Source: Bacteroidetes bacterium QH_10_64_37
GTDB lineage: Bacteria > Bacteroidota > Rhodothermia > Rhodothermales > Salinibacteraceae
DNA: 17,253 nucleotides
Direction of reading: 5' to 3'
Assembly (NCBI GenBank): GCA_003023105.1
Contig: PXSZ01000057.1
Location: 1 to 17,253 of the forward strand
Below the pieces are notes generated by a model. The model had not been told where the DNA came from, did no database searches, and saw only the letters and a list, made by a program, of their open reading frames with translations. Positions 1 through 7,795 of this stretch are shown here, piece after piece (position 1 is the stretch's first letter; each line of letters opens with the position of its first letter). The translations under genes were made by a program, and so were the position numbers.

Positions 1-1032
1 CACCGTTGTACAGACCTGTTCGAGCTCATCCCGAATGGCCTCCTCCACGAACGCGTGCTCGCGGCGCTCCTTGGGGTTTTGCAAGAGCTCTTTGCGAAGT
101 CGCTCGTCCTCCGCCTCGGTGTCGCCCCGAGGCCGCGTGCCCGCCACTGCCTCACTCACAACCGTGCGTCCCGCCCGCCGGAAGAGCCGTTCGGGGGAGG
201 CGCCGACGAAGGCGGACCCGTCCGCCGGCCGTACGGCAAAGTGATAGCAGCCCGGCGTCGCCGCCTCCAGATGGCTCAGAACGAGCAGCGGATCCATCGA
301 CTCGCCCAGCGCGAGGGCCACGCGCCGCGCCAGTACGACCTTGTCGAGCGCGTCTCCCTTGATCGCATCGAGCGCCCAGCGAATCATTCGGGTCCACCCC
401 TTGTGGTCCGGCACGTCCTGACGGTGATAGGGCCGGGGCAAGGGCGTCCGTTCCTCCAGGATCGGAAGAGCCATTTCGCGGATTGCTCCCTCGATCCCCT
501 CCGTCCGATACGCATCGCGGGGGAGCACGAGGTTGCACGCCAGCCGGAGGGTGTCCTCCGCGTCTACGAGCTCGAACCGGGGAAGCACGAACCGGTACGT
601 CCCAAACGGCGCCCACCGACGATCAGGTCGGTCCGCGGCCGGGGGCTGCGCCGCGTCGAAGCGGAGGCCGCCGTAGTACCGCATCGACGGATTCGCCGAG
701 CCGAGCCGATCGTCCAGGGCCGCGCCCAGGGCGCCATAGTCCACCGGGGCCGACGTGCTGAACACGACGTCCGCCGCCCCGATGGCCGCGACGGTGCGGG
801 TCTCCTCGCGACCCGACCAGTAGGCCGCCTCGGAGGATCGACCGGCCGGTCGATCCTGTGCCCGAACCCAGTCGACGGGCCGAACCGGCTCCGGCACGGG
901 CACGCTCACCCGATCGATGGGCGACGGCCCTGCCCCCGACCGAACCGCCTTCCGGACCCGATCCGACAGGGCCCTCCGCACCTCGTCGGCGGCGTCGATG
1001 TCTCGAATGACGGTAGGATCGAGGGCGAGCAT
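1..1032 (-). CDS. menF: Isochorismate synthase (MenF/EntC family), C-terminus cut off by window edge
   Basis: It converts chorismate to isochorismate, the entry step of menaquinone (or, in other organisms, siderophore) synthesis in the cytoplasm. Reading the minus strand from an ATG at 1032 gives 344 residues open to the window edge; family members are usually 430-470 residues, so roughly the last quarter is missing. Family motifs are clear: KVVLARR at 231-237 (the lysine is the expected general base), FVGASPERLF at 275-284, SEAVAGTRPRG at 293-303 and KERREH at 321-326. These are the chorismate-binding-enzyme core; the longer N-terminal part (YWSGREE, AAIGAADVV) fits the MenF/DhbC type and not anthranilate synthase. 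The start is uncertain because the frame stays open upstream and no ribosome binding site is seen; a GTG at 1077 is an alternative. It lies 83 bp downstream of the phosphatase gene. No other men genes are visible, so menF rather than entC or dhbC is inferred. A 24-bp perfect palindrome sits in its variable linker region. Confidence 0.9.
   Translation of the reverse strand, partial: MLALDPTVIRDIDAADEVRRALSDRVRKAVRSGAGPSPIDRVSVPVPEPVRPVDWVRAQDRPAGRSSEAAYWSGREETRTVAAIGAADVVFSTSAPVDYGALGAALDDRLGSANPSMRYYGGLRFDAAQPPAADRPDRRWAPFGTYRFVLPRFELVDAEDTLRLACNLVLPRDAYRTEGIEGAIREMALPILEERTPLPRPYHRQDVPDHKGWTRMIRWALDAIKGDALDKVVLARRVALALGESMDPLLVLSHLEAATPGCYHFAVRPADGSAFVGASPERLFRRAGRTVVSEAVAGTRPRGDTEAEDERLRKELLQNPKERREHAFVEEAIRDELEQVCTTV
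834..857. repeat. 24-bp perfect palindrome inside the isochorismate synthase gene
   Basis: The half-site AGGATCGACCGG (834-845) is followed directly by its exact reverse complement (846-857), with no spacer. The flanking bases 833 and 858 do not pair. In the coding frame it encodes about residues 59-66 (QDRPAGRS), in a variable linker between the N-terminal part and the YWSGREE segment. It could be a protein-binding site, a dispersed palindromic element tolerated in a linker, or chance; the sequence alone does not decide. Confidence 0.85.
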
Positions 1033-1115
1033 AGTAGAGCAGTACGGTAGAACGATGAACGGCGGACCAGCGTGCACCTGGACGAGCAGGCCAACGCTCA
1101 AAAGCGCCGATCCGA

Positions 1116-1787
1116 TCAGGTAGACATCTCCGCAGACGACAGGTGTGCGGTGCAGTTCTGAAGATCGGCCCAGGCTCGCCCCTCCTCCACAACCACGCGG
1201 TTGACACAGGTGTTGGAGTGCCCGAGCTCTTGCATGTGCTTCAGTCCGTAATCGTCGAGGATCGTGGCGAGCAGCACCCGGAGGTACCGCCCGTGGGTCA
1301 CCACGAGGACCGTCCGGCCCACTTCTCGCGTGAGAATGTGCCGAATGGCGCGCTGTGCCCGCTCCTGCACGTCTCGAATCGACTCGCCGCCCTCCACGGC
1401 CCGGTCGTAGGCTCCGTCCCGCCATTTAGACTTGAGGGCCTTCATCAACGCGTCCCGCTCCTCGGAGGGCGGTTCGCCCTCAAACACGCCCCAGTCCATC
1501 TCACTCAAGTCGTGCAAATGCGTCCGCGTGAGCGGCTCGTGGGGCCGCGCCAGAATGTCGGCGGTCTGCCTGGCGCGCCGGAGCGTGCTGGCGTACAGGG
1601 CGTCGAACGACACCGATCGGAGACGCTGCGCCAGGGCCTCGGCCTGCGCCCGACCGGCCGCATTGAGCTCGCTGTCCACCCCTCCGCCCTGAATGATGTT
1701 CCGGCGATTGTGCTCGGTCTCGCCGTGGCGGACGAGGTAGAGCGTCGTGGGGGCGTCCACAGTTGACAGAAATGCATCGTCGTCCAT
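1116..1787 (-). CDS. Histidine phosphatase / phosphoglycerate-mutase-like protein
   Basis: This is a 223-residue cytoplasmic enzyme of the histidine phosphatase superfamily, which forms a phosphohistidine intermediate to remove or move a phosphate. The catalytic RHGE motif is at residues 20-23 (phosphorylated H21), the typical LNAAGRAQA follows at 41-49, and the phosphate-pocket arginine (STLRRARQTA) is near residue 70. EMDWGVFEGE at 96-105 supplies the likely proton donor, and the second histidine is in VVTHG at 162-166. Length is normal for the cofactor-dependent PGM/CobC/GpmB branch. The ATG at 1787 leaves a short leader before the first strand. It lies 52 bp downstream of the membrane-protein gene and 83 bp upstream of isochorismate synthase, so co-transcription is likely. 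The substrate cannot be read from the sequence; glycolytic mutase activity is less likely than a small-molecule phosphatase role. Confidence 0.88.
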   Translation of the reverse strand: MDDDAFLSTVDAPTTLYLVRHGETEHNRRNIIQGGGVDSELNAAGRAQAEALAQRLRSVSFDALYASTLRRARQTADILARPHEPLTRTHLHDLSEMDWGVFEGEPPSEERDALMKALKSKWRDGAYDRAVEGGESIRDVQERAQRAIRHILTREVGRTVLVVTHGRYLRVLLATILDDYGLKHMQELGHSNTCVNRVVVEEGRAWADLQNCTAHLSSAEMST

Positions 1788-1839
1788 GCCGAAGAAGGTC
1801 TGATCGCAAAAACGCGGTATTCAGAGACGGTCCCAAGGG

Positions 1840-2484
1840 CTACGAAGCGGGATCGCCTGTGTCCTGATGACTGTGGAGGTTGTCCAGAATGTCTTCGGTA
1901 ATGTCGTCCACCTGAGGAAGCGAGAGGCGGTGCTTGAGCGCGACTCGCACGATGAGCCCCCGCAACACCTGATCGGCAATCGGGAGCGGGTACAGCGTCT
2001 GCTGCAGAGGACGAAGGAGAAATCCCAACGCCCATTCCAGCACGCCCCACCGAAGGAGCGCGAATCCGCCCAGCCCCACGCCCACGGGGAGGTACATCTC
2101 GGCGGCGGCGAAGACACTCATCGTGAACACGTAGTAGAGGGCCTGGGCAAGTACGTGATCCAGCACCGTCACGACCCGGACCGCCAGGAGGCTCGGGAGC
2201 GCCGGGCTTAGCAGGCTCCACCCCACGAAGAGCCCGAGCGCGCCGCCCACGGCCCAGCCCGCAGGCAGGACCCAGAGCAGAAGGGGAAGGCCCCAGAGCG
2301 CGACCGTCTTGGCCGATTCCACCCACGTGTCCGCCCACCGAAGCAACTGCTCCAACGATGCGTGGTCGAGGACCGCCCCGGCGTAGTCCTGCACGTCCTG
2401 CTCCGTGACGTGGTACCACCGCCCCCCGCCCGTGAGGATGCCGTACGGCGTGTCAATGTAAGGAGGCGAGGATGAGCCCTGCAT
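1840..2484 (-). CDS. Unrecognised integral membrane protein
   Basis: I do not recognise a family. The 214-residue product has a soluble N-terminal part (about 1-58) with YIDTPYGILTGGGRWYHV near 9-26. Four or so hydrophobic stretches follow between about 60 and 165, including WGLPLLLWVLPAGWAVGGALGLFV and YYVFTMSVFAAAEMYL. The C-terminal tail of about 45 residues is charged and predicted cytoplasmic (VDDITEDILDNLHSHQD). The ATG at 2484 is the only convincing start. The 240 bp upstream, before the transporter gene, contain a perfect TTGACA on the minus strand (2569-2564) but no convincing -10, so a separate promoter is possible but not shown. The gene is followed closely by the phosphatase and isochorismate synthase genes. 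The clean membrane pattern supports it as a real gene; function is unknown. Confidence 0.75.
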   Translation of the reverse strand: MQGSSSPPYIDTPYGILTGGGRWYHVTEQDVQDYAGAVLDHASLEQLLRWADTWVESAKTVALWGLPLLLWVLPAGWAVGGALGLFVGWSLLSPALPSLLAVRVVTVLDHVLAQALYYVFTMSVFAAAEMYLPVGVGLGGFALLRWGVLEWALGFLLRPLQQTLYPLPIADQVLRGLIVRVALKHRLSLPQVDDITEDILDNLHSHQDTGDPAS

Positions 2485-2724
2485 CCGTACACCAGCGTTG
2501 GGTTGGAACTTCGCAAATCAGACCACCGGGAAACGGGATCTTCCTCTTCTACCGTTCAGCCGGTGTCAACGTACATGGGACTGGAGGCGCGGTTTCAATT
2601 TAGACTGAAAGTTCTATTCCTCCTAACGACCGGATGGTTGCCTCGGACGACCCCTCCCCCCACAGCAGGAGAGCTTGTAGAAGCGTCCCGGCAGGATGCC
2701 TCTACCCATCTCCCCAAACGGCGA

Positions 2725-3654
2725 TCAAAGCCCGAGAAGCAGGAGGGCGAGGCCGGCCAGCACGAGCCCGATACGATTGGCTCGCGACAGATGCTCGCCC
2801 CACACCGTAACGCCGAGAAGAGCCGCGAGGGTCATGATGGCAATGTTGTTTGCCGGAAAGACGAACGGCCCCGGAAGCACCTCGATGGCCCGGAGGAGAA
2901 ACGCAAGCGATCCGTAGTTCACGATCCCGAGCAGCATGCCCCACGCCGCCGTCCGGCCGGTGGGCCATTCGCCCCCCTGCAGTCCTCGGCGAAGGACGAT
3001 GGCGGCCCCCACGAGAAAGGCCACGCCGAACGCCATCAGCAAAAACAGTACCTGACTGTTCCCGACCCCGAATGCCTCCTCGAACGCCTTCATCGACACG
3101 TCCACGGCCCCGCCCAGGCAAAAGGTAAGCGCGAGCACCCCGGCGGCGTGCCAGTCGACCGACGGCACAGGCGGCGAGATCGAGGCGGACGCGTCGGACG
3201 CAGACGCGCCGCCCGCCGGCACAGGCTCCGGGGCTGACCGCCGATGGGCCAGCAAAAAGAACGCCCCCATCGCCAGCACCATCCCGATCCCCTGCGCCAC
3301 GGTGGGCACCTCGTCCCACACCCACCACGACGCCAGAAAGGGCACCACGACGGACACCCGCATCACCCCGATCGCCAGCGACATCCCGGCCACCTCCGTG
3401 GCCCACGCCAGCGCAAAGAATCCCGCGATGAGCACCCCTCCGGTCCCCACCCCGAGCGCGACGAGCGATGCCGACAACGTAAGGCCCTCCTCGACCGATC
3501 GCCCCCCGATTGCAAGCAGAAGAACGGCGACGCCGACCGCCGCCGCATAATTCACCGTTAGCAGGGCCGTACGATCCAGTTGACGCCGCCCGGCATGCTT
3601 GAGGATCATGCCGATGGCGACGCTGCACGCCACGGCAAAGGCCAGGGCGACCAT
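2725..3654 (-). CDS. EamA-family (drug/metabolite transporter superfamily) permease
   Basis: This 309-residue inner-membrane protein has the ten-helix, two-repeat layout of DMT/EamA transporters. The first helix begins at residue 2 (ALAFAVACSVAIGMILK). The first five-helix repeat ends near residue 137 and the second begins near 169 (AAGVLALTFCLGGAVDVSMKAFEEAFG). Between them lies a low-complexity Ala/Ser/Pro linker of about 30 residues, longer than usual. The end of the last repeat (PANNIAIMTLAALLGVTVWGEHLSRANRIGLVLAG) matches the family pattern in which a conserved glutamate precedes the last helix. The substrate cannot be predicted: family members export amino acids or metabolites, or move nucleotide sugars or lipid-linked sugars. 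It lies 44 bp downstream of the YbbR gene on the same strand, so co-transcription is likely. The start is an ATG without a visible ribosome binding site. Confidence 0.88.
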   Translation of the reverse strand: MVALAFAVACSVAIGMILKHAGRRQLDRTALLTVNYAAAVGVAVLLLAIGGRSVEEGLTLSASLVALGVGTGGVLIAGFFALAWATEVAGMSLAIGVMRVSVVVPFLASWWVWDEVPTVAQGIGMVLAMGAFFLLAHRRSAPEPVPAGGASASDASASISPPVPSVDWHAAGVLALTFCLGGAVDVSMKAFEEAFGVGNSQVLFLLMAFGVAFLVGAAIVLRRGLQGGEWPTGRTAAWGMLLGIVNYGSLAFLLRAIEVLPGPFVFPANNIAIMTLAALLGVTVWGEHLSRANRIGLVLAGLALLLLGL

Positions 3655-3698
3655 AGAACGGGTACGAGCATCGATTCACGAAACGACCGGTGCCCCAC

Positions 3699-4703
3699 CT
3701 AATTTTCCGAGACGAAGGTGTAGTAGCGCAACCGGGACGGAATGGGTTCGGGACTGCGAATGAGAAGGTCCGAAGGGACGCCCACCCGAGGCGTCACATA
3801 CCCGGTCGTATCGGTGCGGATCTGATCGTACGACACCGTGGCGAAAAACTCCGACGAGCGGCGGGCCCTGAAGAGGTCTTCAAACAGCACGCGGAACCGA
3901 ATGCGGATCGAGGACGGCTGGAGCGACACCAGATCTTGCCCCGCCGGCACGCCGGTCACCTCGACCCCCACTTTCCGCGTTTCCTCCACGAACCGCCCGG
4001 CTCGCGCGACGAGGGTCACGGCCTCGGAGGAGACCTCGACGAGACGACCGAGCGTGTCCGCCAGCGGGACCTCGACCGTTGTGGTATCCTGAAGGTTCTT
4101 GATGGTCCCCTGCGTCGTCGGCCACGCCTCCAGGCCCTCCACGATAGACTTCGCCCCCGTCACCTCCACCGAATCCGGATTCAGCTGGAGATCGCCGATC
4201 ACCTCGTACGCAGACGCCGGACGGACCTCCACGCGGTTCTTTACCGGGATTTGTTGGGTCTGGAGGGCCTCCAGCTCCATCCCGAAGGAGGTTGGGGTCA
4301 CGCTCTCAATCCGGAGCGAGGTGCCCTGCGGAAGGGTGATCTCTTCGGCCACGTTCACCCGGCCCGTGGTGGCACTCACCTCCACGACCGGCGGATTGTA
4401 GAAGAGGCGCAACAGATCAAGCCCTCGCCCCTGCAGCTGCACCTGTGCGTGGGACGGGGGTTTCTCGGCGAGTGCCTCCCCCTCCGGGGTCTCCACGACA
4501 TTGACTGGTACCCGGAGCGTCTGTGTGCGCTGCTCGCCCAGGGATAGCGACAGCCACAGGACACAGGAGACCAGCACGCAGATCGTAATCACAAGTCCCC
4601 GCTGCGGGTCCTCATCGCGCATCGGCTCGTTCTCGCGCGGGGCGAAGAGGGCACGCAGCCGGTCCCAGAAGACGGCCCCCTGAGAGTCGTTCGACGAAGC
4701 CAC
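3699..4703 (-). CDS. YbbR-domain (CdaR-like) membrane-anchored protein
   Basis: The 334-residue product has a short cytoplasmic N-terminus, one transmembrane segment at about 37-55 (GLVITICVLVSCVLWLSLSL), and then an extracytoplasmic part of repeated beta-rich YbbR modules. Repeats are visible as recurring strands such as LRVPVNVVETPEG, QIPVKNRVEVRPASAYEVIGDLQLNPDSVEVTGAKSIVEGL and KVGVEVTGVPAGQDLVSLQPSSIRIRF. The start is GTG at 4703, supported by GAGGTG four bases upstream, one of the few good Shine-Dalgarno sequences here. In Firmicutes, CdaR of this family sits beside and regulates the diadenylate cyclase CdaA; no cyclase gene is present here, so that role is not supported. It lies 81 bp after the sulfotransferase gene and 44 bp before the transporter gene. 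Confidence 0.87.
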   Translation of the reverse strand: MASSNDSQGAVFWDRLRALFAPRENEPMRDEDPQRGLVITICVLVSCVLWLSLSLGEQRTQTLRVPVNVVETPEGEALAEKPPSHAQVQLQGRGLDLLRLFYNPPVVEVSATTGRVNVAEEITLPQGTSLRIESVTPTSFGMELEALQTQQIPVKNRVEVRPASAYEVIGDLQLNPDSVEVTGAKSIVEGLEAWPTTQGTIKNLQDTTTVEVPLADTLGRLVEVSSEAVTLVARAGRFVEETRKVGVEVTGVPAGQDLVSLQPSSIRIRFRVLFEDLFRARRSSEFFATVSYDQIRTDTTGYVTPRVGVPSDLLIRSPEPIPSRLRYYTFVSEN

Positions 4704-4784
4704 GAACCACCTCGCTCATTATGGGAGAAGAGAACACGGAATCGCTACACGCACCGCCCCCACCGCGTGTTCGACTCTCCCCGC

Positions 4785-5771
4785 TCAGTCTTCCATCCAC
4801 TGCGGCGCGGCGTCGTCCCTGAACGCGTGGCCGGACCGCAGATTGTGGACGGTGCGCCGCCCCCACCGGAGGGCCGCCGTCCCGAGACGCCGCAGGATCT
4901 GCCCGACCAGTGGGGGCCGCCACTCGACCGGCGGGCGCGCGTAGCCGTAGGCCGAGAGCCGGCGTCCCGCGATCCATTCCACGAGGACGCGCTCCGCCTC
5001 CGGCATCTGCGTGCGCCACTTCTCCCGGTTGGAGGCATCGATCCGGCGACCGCTGTTTTGCTTCCACGGCTCCCGCTCCGCGTCGAACGGCTGCGCCTCC
5101 TGTTCTCGGGACCGGAGCATCGACTCGTGAAACGGCATTTCCAGAAAGGCGCACACGTCCCGGAGGACAGACTTGGGATCCCCGATCAGGTCCTCGTAGC
5201 GCAGGTCGAAGAACCGACCGTCGTAGTCCGTCCGGTAGCGGTCCACGAGCGCCGCGTAGGTGCGCCACGTCCACGCCTGCTCCGGCAGCGTGCTGCGGCT
5301 CCACGGCATTGACCGGAGCGACAGGCACACGTCGCGGGGGTCCCGAATGATGGCGACAAAGACAGCCTCCGGAAACTGCCGGGCCATCTCGGGAACGAGC
5401 CGGAGGTGGTCCGGCGTCTTCTCGCCCCATGCTGAAGCGTCCGTCTGAGCCGCATACGTATGCAGAAGCATGCCGAGGATGTCCGCGTGAGTGGGTGCCT
5501 CCAGCGTCCGGAGCCGCTCGCGGATGGTGGCCCATTCCTCGTCAGACAGGGCCATGTCGCGGACACCGGGCTGCTGGTCGAGCCGGTCCAGCATTCGCTC
5601 CACGTCGGCCCAACCGCGAATCGCCTCCCCCGTCCAGCACCGTGTAAAGTAGTGCGTCTCCGGAGCAATGACGAGGTCGGGATGCGCGCCGAGCAGGCTG
5701 CTGAGCAGCGTGGTGCCCGAGCGCGGCATGCCCACCACGAAGACGGGATGGCGCGGCACAGAGTCAGTCAT
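4785..5771 (-). CDS. Sulfotransferase 1 (Sulfotransfer_3-like)
   Basis: This is a predicted PAPS-dependent sulfotransferase of 328 residues that moves sulfate to a hydroxyl or amine of a glycan, lipid or other acceptor. The 5'-phosphosulfate-binding loop is GMPRSGTT at residues 14-21, directly after the first strand FVVG. GEKTPDHL (116-123) carries the KTP signature of this branch. The 3'-phosphate-binding segment is IIRDPRDVCLSLRSMPW at 141-157, and the family's RYEDLIGDP follows at 191-199. The C-terminal 50 residues are basic and less conserved. There is no signal peptide, so it is cytoplasmic or membrane-peripheral. Its ATG overlaps the end of the glycosyltransferase gene by 8 bp, which suggests translational coupling and a shared acceptor. 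The acceptor itself cannot be deduced. Confidence 0.92.
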   Translation of the reverse strand: MTDSVPRHPVFVVGMPRSGTTLLSSLLGAHPDLVIAPETHYFTRCWTGEAIRGWADVERMLDRLDQQPGVRDMALSDEEWATIRERLRTLEAPTHADILGMLLHTYAAQTDASAWGEKTPDHLRLVPEMARQFPEAVFVAIIRDPRDVCLSLRSMPWSRSTLPEQAWTWRTYAALVDRYRTDYDGRFFDLRYEDLIGDPKSVLRDVCAFLEMPFHESMLRSREQEAQPFDAEREPWKQNSGRRIDASNREKWRTQMPEAERVLVEWIAGRRLSAYGYARPPVEWRPPLVGQILRRLGTAALRWGRRTVHNLRSGHAFRDDAAPQWMED

Positions 5772-6867
5772 GGGCGTCGAGCACGCGATGATAAAGGGCG
5801 ACGGTCTGCCGGGCTAGCCGGGACCAGTCCAGATCCTCCACCGGGGCCCGGTTCGCGCGGCCCGTCGAGCGAGCCCACGTCATCCCGTCGGCCAGGACCG
5901 ACGGCGTGAGACTGCCGGAGTAGGTGCGGACCCACTCAGGACCCATCCGGTCCTGGAGTTCTGCCATGGCCCCGAGGTCGGGAACGAGGACCGACCGGTC
6001 GAACGACAGCGCGAGGAGGGCCGAGCCCGAGTGCATGATGGTCTCGTATGGGAGCACGACGAGGTCGGCAGCGGCAATAAGGACCGGGATCTCATCTTCC
6101 TCAATGAACCGAAGGTCCGTGCGAACGCGGGCGTCTTCATTCGCTTCCGCCCGAATGCGCCCGTCCAACTCCTCAGAGACGGGATTGCCCGCCACGATAA
6201 GGCGCGCCTCCGGATTCTCCCACTGCCGGAAGGTCTTAATCAGGGGAACGACGTTCTTGTAGGGCCGGATGCGCCCCACAAACAGGGCCACCGGGACGTT
6301 GGCCTCCAAATCGAACTGGCGTCGGGCCTTGGCCTTCGGCACAGAATCCGGATACGCCGTGCGGTAGTGGCCGTGGGGAACGATTGCACTTGGGACGGAC
6401 CGAAGCACGGGAAACCGGTCGTACGCCTCCGCCCGTGCTGTCTCACTCAGGCTGATGATTCCGTCCACCATCGGAAGAAAGAGCGGCCAGAAGAGACGCT
6501 CCAACTGCGGATGGTAAGACTCGTGCGGGCCTACATCGTGGATCGTCCACACGAGCTTGGTGCCCCGGAGTCGGGCCCACGCGAAGAGGAGTAGCTCCGC
6601 CGTGACGTAGAAGTAGGCTGCCACCGCCGAGGGATAGCTGAGGAAGTCCTCCGGCCAGTGCACGTGCCACACGTCGTAGCGCCGCTGGAGGGGCTCGAAC
6701 ATCGTAAACCCGTCCACTTCCACGTTCGCCTCCGCCTCCATGCCTTCGTAGAGCAGACGGGTATACGGATTGCCGTTTTCACTCGTGAATCCCGGCCAGC
6801 CGAGCACCCGCAGCCTCGGGCCGTTGGGGGCCCTGCCAGTACGACCCTCCGATCGATCATTTGTCAT
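5764..6867 (-). CDS. Glycosyltransferase family 4-like (GT-B fold)
   Basis: The 367-residue product is a cytoplasmic, probably membrane-associated, retaining glycosyltransferase that would add a sugar to a growing glycan. The N-terminal Rossmann domain has RLRVLGWPGF near 18-27, the acceptor-side VWHVHWPEDF at 66-75, and WTIHDVGPHE at 107-116. The C-terminal nucleotide-sugar domain starts with VALFVGRIRPYKNV at 193-206, where the R and K are expected to bind phosphate. It contains the E-rich pocket around IPVLIAAADLVVLPYETIMHSGSALLALSF (260-289), although the usual E-x7-E is modified. It overlaps the upstream sulfotransferase gene by 11 bp and the downstream one by 8 bp, so it is the middle member of a coupled sulfotransferase-glycosyltransferase-sulfotransferase set. 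Sugar donor and linkage are unknown. Confidence 0.9.
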   Translation of the reverse strand: MTNDRSEGRTGRAPNGPRLRVLGWPGFTSENGNPYTRLLYEGMEAEANVEVDGFTMFEPLQRRYDVWHVHWPEDFLSYPSAVAAYFYVTAELLLFAWARLRGTKLVWTIHDVGPHESYHPQLERLFWPLFLPMVDGIISLSETARAEAYDRFPVLRSVPSAIVPHGHYRTAYPDSVPKAKARRQFDLEANVPVALFVGRIRPYKNVVPLIKTFRQWENPEARLIVAGNPVSEELDGRIRAEANEDARVRTDLRFIEEDEIPVLIAAADLVVLPYETIMHSGSALLALSFDRSVLVPDLGAMAELQDRMGPEWVRTYSGSLTPSVLADGMTWARSTGRANRAPVEDLDWSRLARQTVALYHRVLDAHD

Positions 6868-7795
6868 TAGCGCGTCGGGTCTCCGTGGCTAGCCAGTCGG
6901 AAAAGGAATGGTCGAGGAGGTCCTCCAATCGGCACACGTCGTCGCGGTAGGTTTTCGCCAACCGAGCCCGGGCCGTGTCCGGCAACGGAGGCTTCTCCAG
7001 ATTGGCATTCCGCATAGCCATGAGGAGGCGGTCGCGCACAGCCTCCGGTAGGACGAGACGCGACCACCGTCGCAGAACGTGATCGGGGTTGCCAACGAAC
7101 CTGTGCAACCACTGGAGGACTGGAACCCCCGTGGCCCGGCGGCGGATGCCAGTGTCTGGCTTGAAGGACGGATCCACGCCGAGTGCTCGGTACACTGACT
7201 GGGCAAATCTCACAGGACTTGCTGTCAGCTCCTCAAAGCGGTAGACGTATAGTTGTTCGCGGTCGAAGTACTCCAAATAGCGCGCCAGCTGCTGTCCGTA
7301 GAGGCCCATGCGCCGATAATGCCAGGACCACTCCCACCCTGCCTCTATTCGCTCGTCCTCCGCATCGAGGGCTGCCTCGAAGTCCCGTAGCGGTTCGCGC
7401 CCCGCCTGGCGGAGGTGGAGATAGTGCGAGTACGCTCGCTCGATGGGGTTGCGGAGGATCACGATCAGGGCGGCGTCGGGACGGTGCTCACGAAGCAGGC
7501 GGGGCGCGTCCTCGTCGTAGAGATATACGGGCGAGGCCTCCCCGACGATGGTCTCTGTTGTAGCGCCCGTAAATAGCGTCCGGTAGTGCTCCAGCGTGTA
7601 GACGACCTCTGATTCTCGATTTGATTCTTCATCCCCTGGTCCTACCATCTCGGGGGGATTCTCTGCGTAGGCAAAAAAGCACGGCTCTTTGACCGGACTC
7701 ATGAATACATCCGGGTGCTGGCGCAGGTAGTCGTAAAGCGAGGTGGTCCCAGACTTAGCTGCCCCAATGATGAAGGTGTTCGGCATTTTTGCCAT
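6857..7795 (-). CDS. Sulfotransferase 2 (heparan-sulfotransferase-like type)
   Basis: This is a predicted PAPS-dependent sulfotransferase of 312 residues (numbering from the ATG at 7795). The frame can be extended to a TTG at 7816, but the ATG gives the usual short leader before FIIG. The phosphosulfate loop GAAKSGTTSL begins at about residue 11, and VKEPCFFA at about 35-42 is the K-E-P signature of bacterial enzymes resembling heparan sulfate sulfotransferases. The 3'-phosphate site is IVILRNPIERAYSHY at about 111-125, followed by the family WEWSWHYRRMGLYGQQL region. This differs from sulfotransferase 1, so the two are not recent duplicates. Its last bases overlap the glycosyltransferase start. 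The family points to a polysaccharide acceptor, but this is inference. No clear promoter was seen upstream. Confidence 0.92.
   Translation of the reverse strand: MAKMPNTFIIGAAKSGTTSLYDYLRQHPDVFMSPVKEPCFFAYAENPPEMVGPGDEESNRESEVVYTLEHYRTLFTGATTETIVGEASPVYLYDEDAPRLLREHRPDAALIVILRNPIERAYSHYLHLRQAGREPLRDFEAALDAEDERIEAGWEWSWHYRRMGLYGQQLARYLEYFDREQLYVYRFEELTASPVRFAQSVYRALGVDPSFKPDTGIRRRATGVPVLQWLHRFVGNPDHVLRRWSRLVLPEAVRDRLLMAMRNANLEKPPLPDTARARLAKTYRDDVCRLEDLLDHSFSDWLATETRRANDK

Noticed and set aside
55..1050. 331-residue plus-strand open frame
   Set aside because: It is antisense to the isochorismate synthase, has no hydrophobic core or motif, and arises from GC-rich codon bias. The minus-strand reading shows unmistakable family motifs.
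2564..2569. TTGACA on the minus strand as a promoter for the 214-residue membrane protein gene
   Set aside because: No acceptable -10 lies 16-18 bases downstream (the best, GAAGAT, is at 20 bases with three matches), so a single hexamer is not enough.
2593..2610. Inverted repeat TTTCA/TGAAA as an operator
   Set aside because: Only the five outer bases on each side pair well in an AT-rich patch; this is expected by chance.
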